8,727 bases of DNA from Lentisphaerota bacterium (GTDB lineage: Bacteria; Verrucomicrobiota; Kiritimatiellia; UBA8416; JAFGIZ01). Both the position numbers and the translations under genes were made by a program. The notes under the pieces are model-generated. The model ran no database searches, was not told where the DNA came from, and worked only from the letters and a program-made list of their open reading frames with translations. This document shows positions 7,198-8,727 of the stretch, piece by piece. The stretch spans positions 1 through 8,727 of the forward strand of contig JAFGIZ010000012.1 of the NCBI GenBank assembly GCA_016929365.1, given 5' to 3'. Numbering within the stretch: position 1 is the first letter of the stretch; every line of letters begins with the position of its first letter.

Positions 7198-7631
7198 AAG
7201 CCCCCCTGCCCCAGGAAGAGAGCCCGGCCCTGGAAATCGCCCCCCTGATCGACATGGTGTTTCTATTGCTGATCTACTTTATGGTCACCGCGAGCCTGGT
7301 GAAGTCGGAGGGGGATCTGGGCATCCGCCTGCCGGGCATGCTGCGGCAGGCCGTCTCGGTCGACATGCCCGACGAACAGATCGTCGAAGTGCGCGGGGCC
7401 GGGCGCGTTTTTCTGAACGGCCGGGAATTCGGCTCGGCCGACACGCGCGAGCTGCCCGAGCTCGTCTATACGCTTGCCCGCTACAGGGCCGCCTCGCGCG
7501 CGGCCGGGAACAAGGCGATGATCACGATCTGGGCCGAGGATGAAACGCCGCACCAGCGCGTGATCGACGTCCTCAACGCCTGCGCGGCGGCAGACATCGA
7601 AAACGTGACGTTTACGGCATCCGCGGAATGA
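7194..7631 (+). CDS. ExbD/TolR-family protein, second copy
   Basis: This 145-residue ExbD/TolR protein again has its essential aspartate at D20, in EIAPLIDMVFLLLIYFMV at the start of the single membrane helix (about 15-35). Its periplasmic domain carries the usual features: IVEVRGAGRVFLNGREF (strand-turn-strand), then ITIWAEDETPHQRVIDVLNAC. It is clearly diverged from the first copy outside the membrane helix, so it is not a recent duplicate. The start is a GTG overlapping the preceding stop (GTGA), with GGGAG at 7185-7189 only 4 bases before it. No other start fits the family's short cytoplasmic tail. The two ExbD proteins could form a mixed dimer in the ExbB pore or serve different partners. 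The stop overlaps the VWA gene start (ATGA). Confidence 0.94.
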   Translation: MKAPLPQEESPALEIAPLIDMVFLLLIYFMVTASLVKSEGDLGIRLPGMLRQAVSVDMPDEQIVEVRGAGRVFLNGREFGSADTRELPELVYTLARYRAASRAAGNKAMITIWAEDETPHQRVIDVLNACAAADIENVTFTASAE

Positions 7632-8727
7632 AACGCAGCGCGACATGGCTCTCCGGCTTCGGGTTCGCGCGGCTCTCCGCGCGGCGGCGGCGCATCCTGG
7701 CCTGGGTTTTCTTCGGCAGCCTGGCGGTACACGTCGTGGGTCTGCTGGTCTTCGGCGGCGTGGTCATCATGCGCGACATCCGGGAGAACGCCACGATGTT
7801 CGAAACGCCGCCCCCCGTGCGCACCTACGAGCCCCGCAAGCTCGAGCACCGCGTCAAGGTCCGCGAGGCGCAGCGCAGCTCCAGCCGCCCGGCCATGCTG
7901 CCCCGCGTGGTGTCGCTCAAGGTATCCGAACTGGCCCTGCCCGAGATCAAGGTCGACCCCAAGCTGATCCACACGACGTTTCAGCCCAAGTTCAAGCCGG
8001 TCTCCGGCCGCGGGCTCGGGGCCGGCCTGGGCGACGGCTACGGCAGCGGCGGGTTCGGACTGGGTCTGTCGACGGTCAATTTCTTCGGACTCGAAGCGCG
8101 CGGGGAACGCATCGCGATTCTCGTGGACGTATCGGTCAGCATGGTCGAAGCGGAACGCGGCGGGCCGGCCGGCTACCTGCGCGTCAAGCAGCGGGTCGAG
8201 GAGGTCATCGACGCGCTGGCGGACGGGTCGCTGTTCAACATGATCGTCTTTGCCGACGCCGCGCGGTCGATGACGCCCGCCATGGTCAACGTGACGGACG
8301 AGACGCGGGGGCAGGCCAAGCAGTTCCTGCGGCCCTTCAACACCGAAGGCAACTGGGGCCTGTCGCAGGGCAATATCCGGGCCGGGGGCATCGGCCTGCG
8401 CGCCTACGGGGGGACCACGCGGCTGGACCTGGCTCTCACCGGCGCCTTCGAGCAGGGCGCGGATACGATTTTGATCATCAGCGACGGCGCCCCGCGGGTC
8501 AAAAAGGGCTACACGGCCGAAGACGACGCCGCCTGGACCGGGCGCATGGACGCGTGGCACGCAGACAACGCGGGGCTGCTCGAAGCCTGGAACAAGGCGC
8601 CCGTCACCACCAAACGGGTCTGGGTTCCGCCCCGGAAGGCCCGCGAACCGGACGGCGCGCTCAAGGAAGGCGCCCCGCGCGACACGGGCGGCGCGGCCCG
8701 CGAGGGGTACTGGAAGGAAGTCCAGAC
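7628..8727 (+). CDS. Membrane-anchored VWA-domain protein with a TonB/TolA-like membrane helix (partial, C-terminus beyond the right edge)
   Basis: 366 residues are visible and no stop occurs before the window ends. A basic cytoplasmic lead (RRRR at 19-22) precedes one membrane helix at about 23-48, giving an N-in, periplasm-out topology. The helix contains S31-x3-H35 (SLAVH), the spacing of the functional Ser/His of TonB and TolA. Next come a proline/charged linker (about 59-125) and a Gly-rich segment (about 127-147). The VWA domain starts near 150 (NFFGLEARGERIAILVDVSV). Its metal-ion site is complete: D167-x-S169-x-S171, a threonine at 263/264 in YGGTTRLDLAL, and D286 in ISDGAP. After D286 comes a Trp-rich, charged stretch (about 290-366) that does not look like the usual closing strands and helix. 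The ATG overlaps the ExbD stop by 4 bases with no clear Shine-Dalgarno, so it is likely translated by coupling. Ligand and function are unknown. Confidence 0.9.
   Translation, partial: MKRSATWLSGFGFARLSARRRRILAWVFFGSLAVHVVGLLVFGGVVIMRDIRENATMFETPPPVRTYEPRKLEHRVKVREAQRSSSRPAMLPRVVSLKVSELALPEIKVDPKLIHTTFQPKFKPVSGRGLGAGLGDGYGSGGFGLGLSTVNFFGLEARGERIAILVDVSVSMVEAERGGPAGYLRVKQRVEEVIDALADGSLFNMIVFADAARSMTPAMVNVTDETRGQAKQFLRPFNTEGNWGLSQGNIRAGGIGLRAYGGTTRLDLALTGAFEQGADTILIISDGAPRVKKGYTAEDDAAWTGRMDAWHADNAGLLEAWNKAPVTTKRVWVPPRKAREPDGALKEGAPRDTGGAAREGYWKEVQ

Noticed and set aside
7481..8560. 359-codon minus-strand frame opposite the VWA gene
   Set aside because: The plus frame holds a complete VWA metal site and membrane helix; the minus frame has no recognisable motif and no ribosome site context.

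Overview
This is a very GC-rich window (most codon third positions are G or C), gap-free in its coding, from a Gram-negative bacterium. The mix of genes is a TPR/TPR/ExbB/ExbD/ExbD/membrane-anchored VWA operon, signal peptides on the large TPR proteins, and a long YdjM-type membrane protein next to uvrB. That mix is most reminiscent of the PVC superphylum (Verrucomicrobiota, Kiritimatiellota, Lentisphaerota or Planctomycetota). This lineage call is an inference from gene style, not from a marker gene.

Left block, minus strand (1-2083): a YdjM-family predicted membrane hydrolase (2083-1130) is followed, with a 4-base ATGA overlap, by uvrB (from 1133 and running off the left edge). Only the first 377 residues of UvrB are in the window. 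The two genes look co-transcribed. Both families are SOS-associated in E. coli.

Centre (2084-2137): a 54-base divergent intergenic region holds an inverted repeat (9 of 10 arm positions paired, 12-base spacer). It could serve as a shared operator or as overlapping divergent promoters.

Right block, plus strand (2138-8727 and beyond): six tightly packed genes form one operon. They encode a 933-residue exported TPR protein, a 355-residue exported protein with a short beta-rich N-terminal region and TPR-like helices, a MotA/TolQ/ExbB proton-channel protein, two successive ExbD/TolR proteins, and a single-pass membrane protein with a periplasmic von Willebrand factor A (VWA) domain that is cut by the right edge. 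Junctions are 4-base overlap, 1-base overlap, 16-base gap, 4-base overlap and 4-base overlap, so the products are probably made together.

The most interesting point is that the VWA protein's membrane helix carries the S-x3-H signature of TonB/TolA. The ExbB and both ExbD proteins keep the residues needed for proton-driven work. Read together, the operon looks like a complete proton-motive-force motor in which the TonB/TolA-type arm ends in a metal-binding VWA adhesion domain instead of a TonB C-terminal domain, with two large periplasmic TPR proteins as likely partners. No RNA genes, mobile elements or CRISPR arrays were seen.
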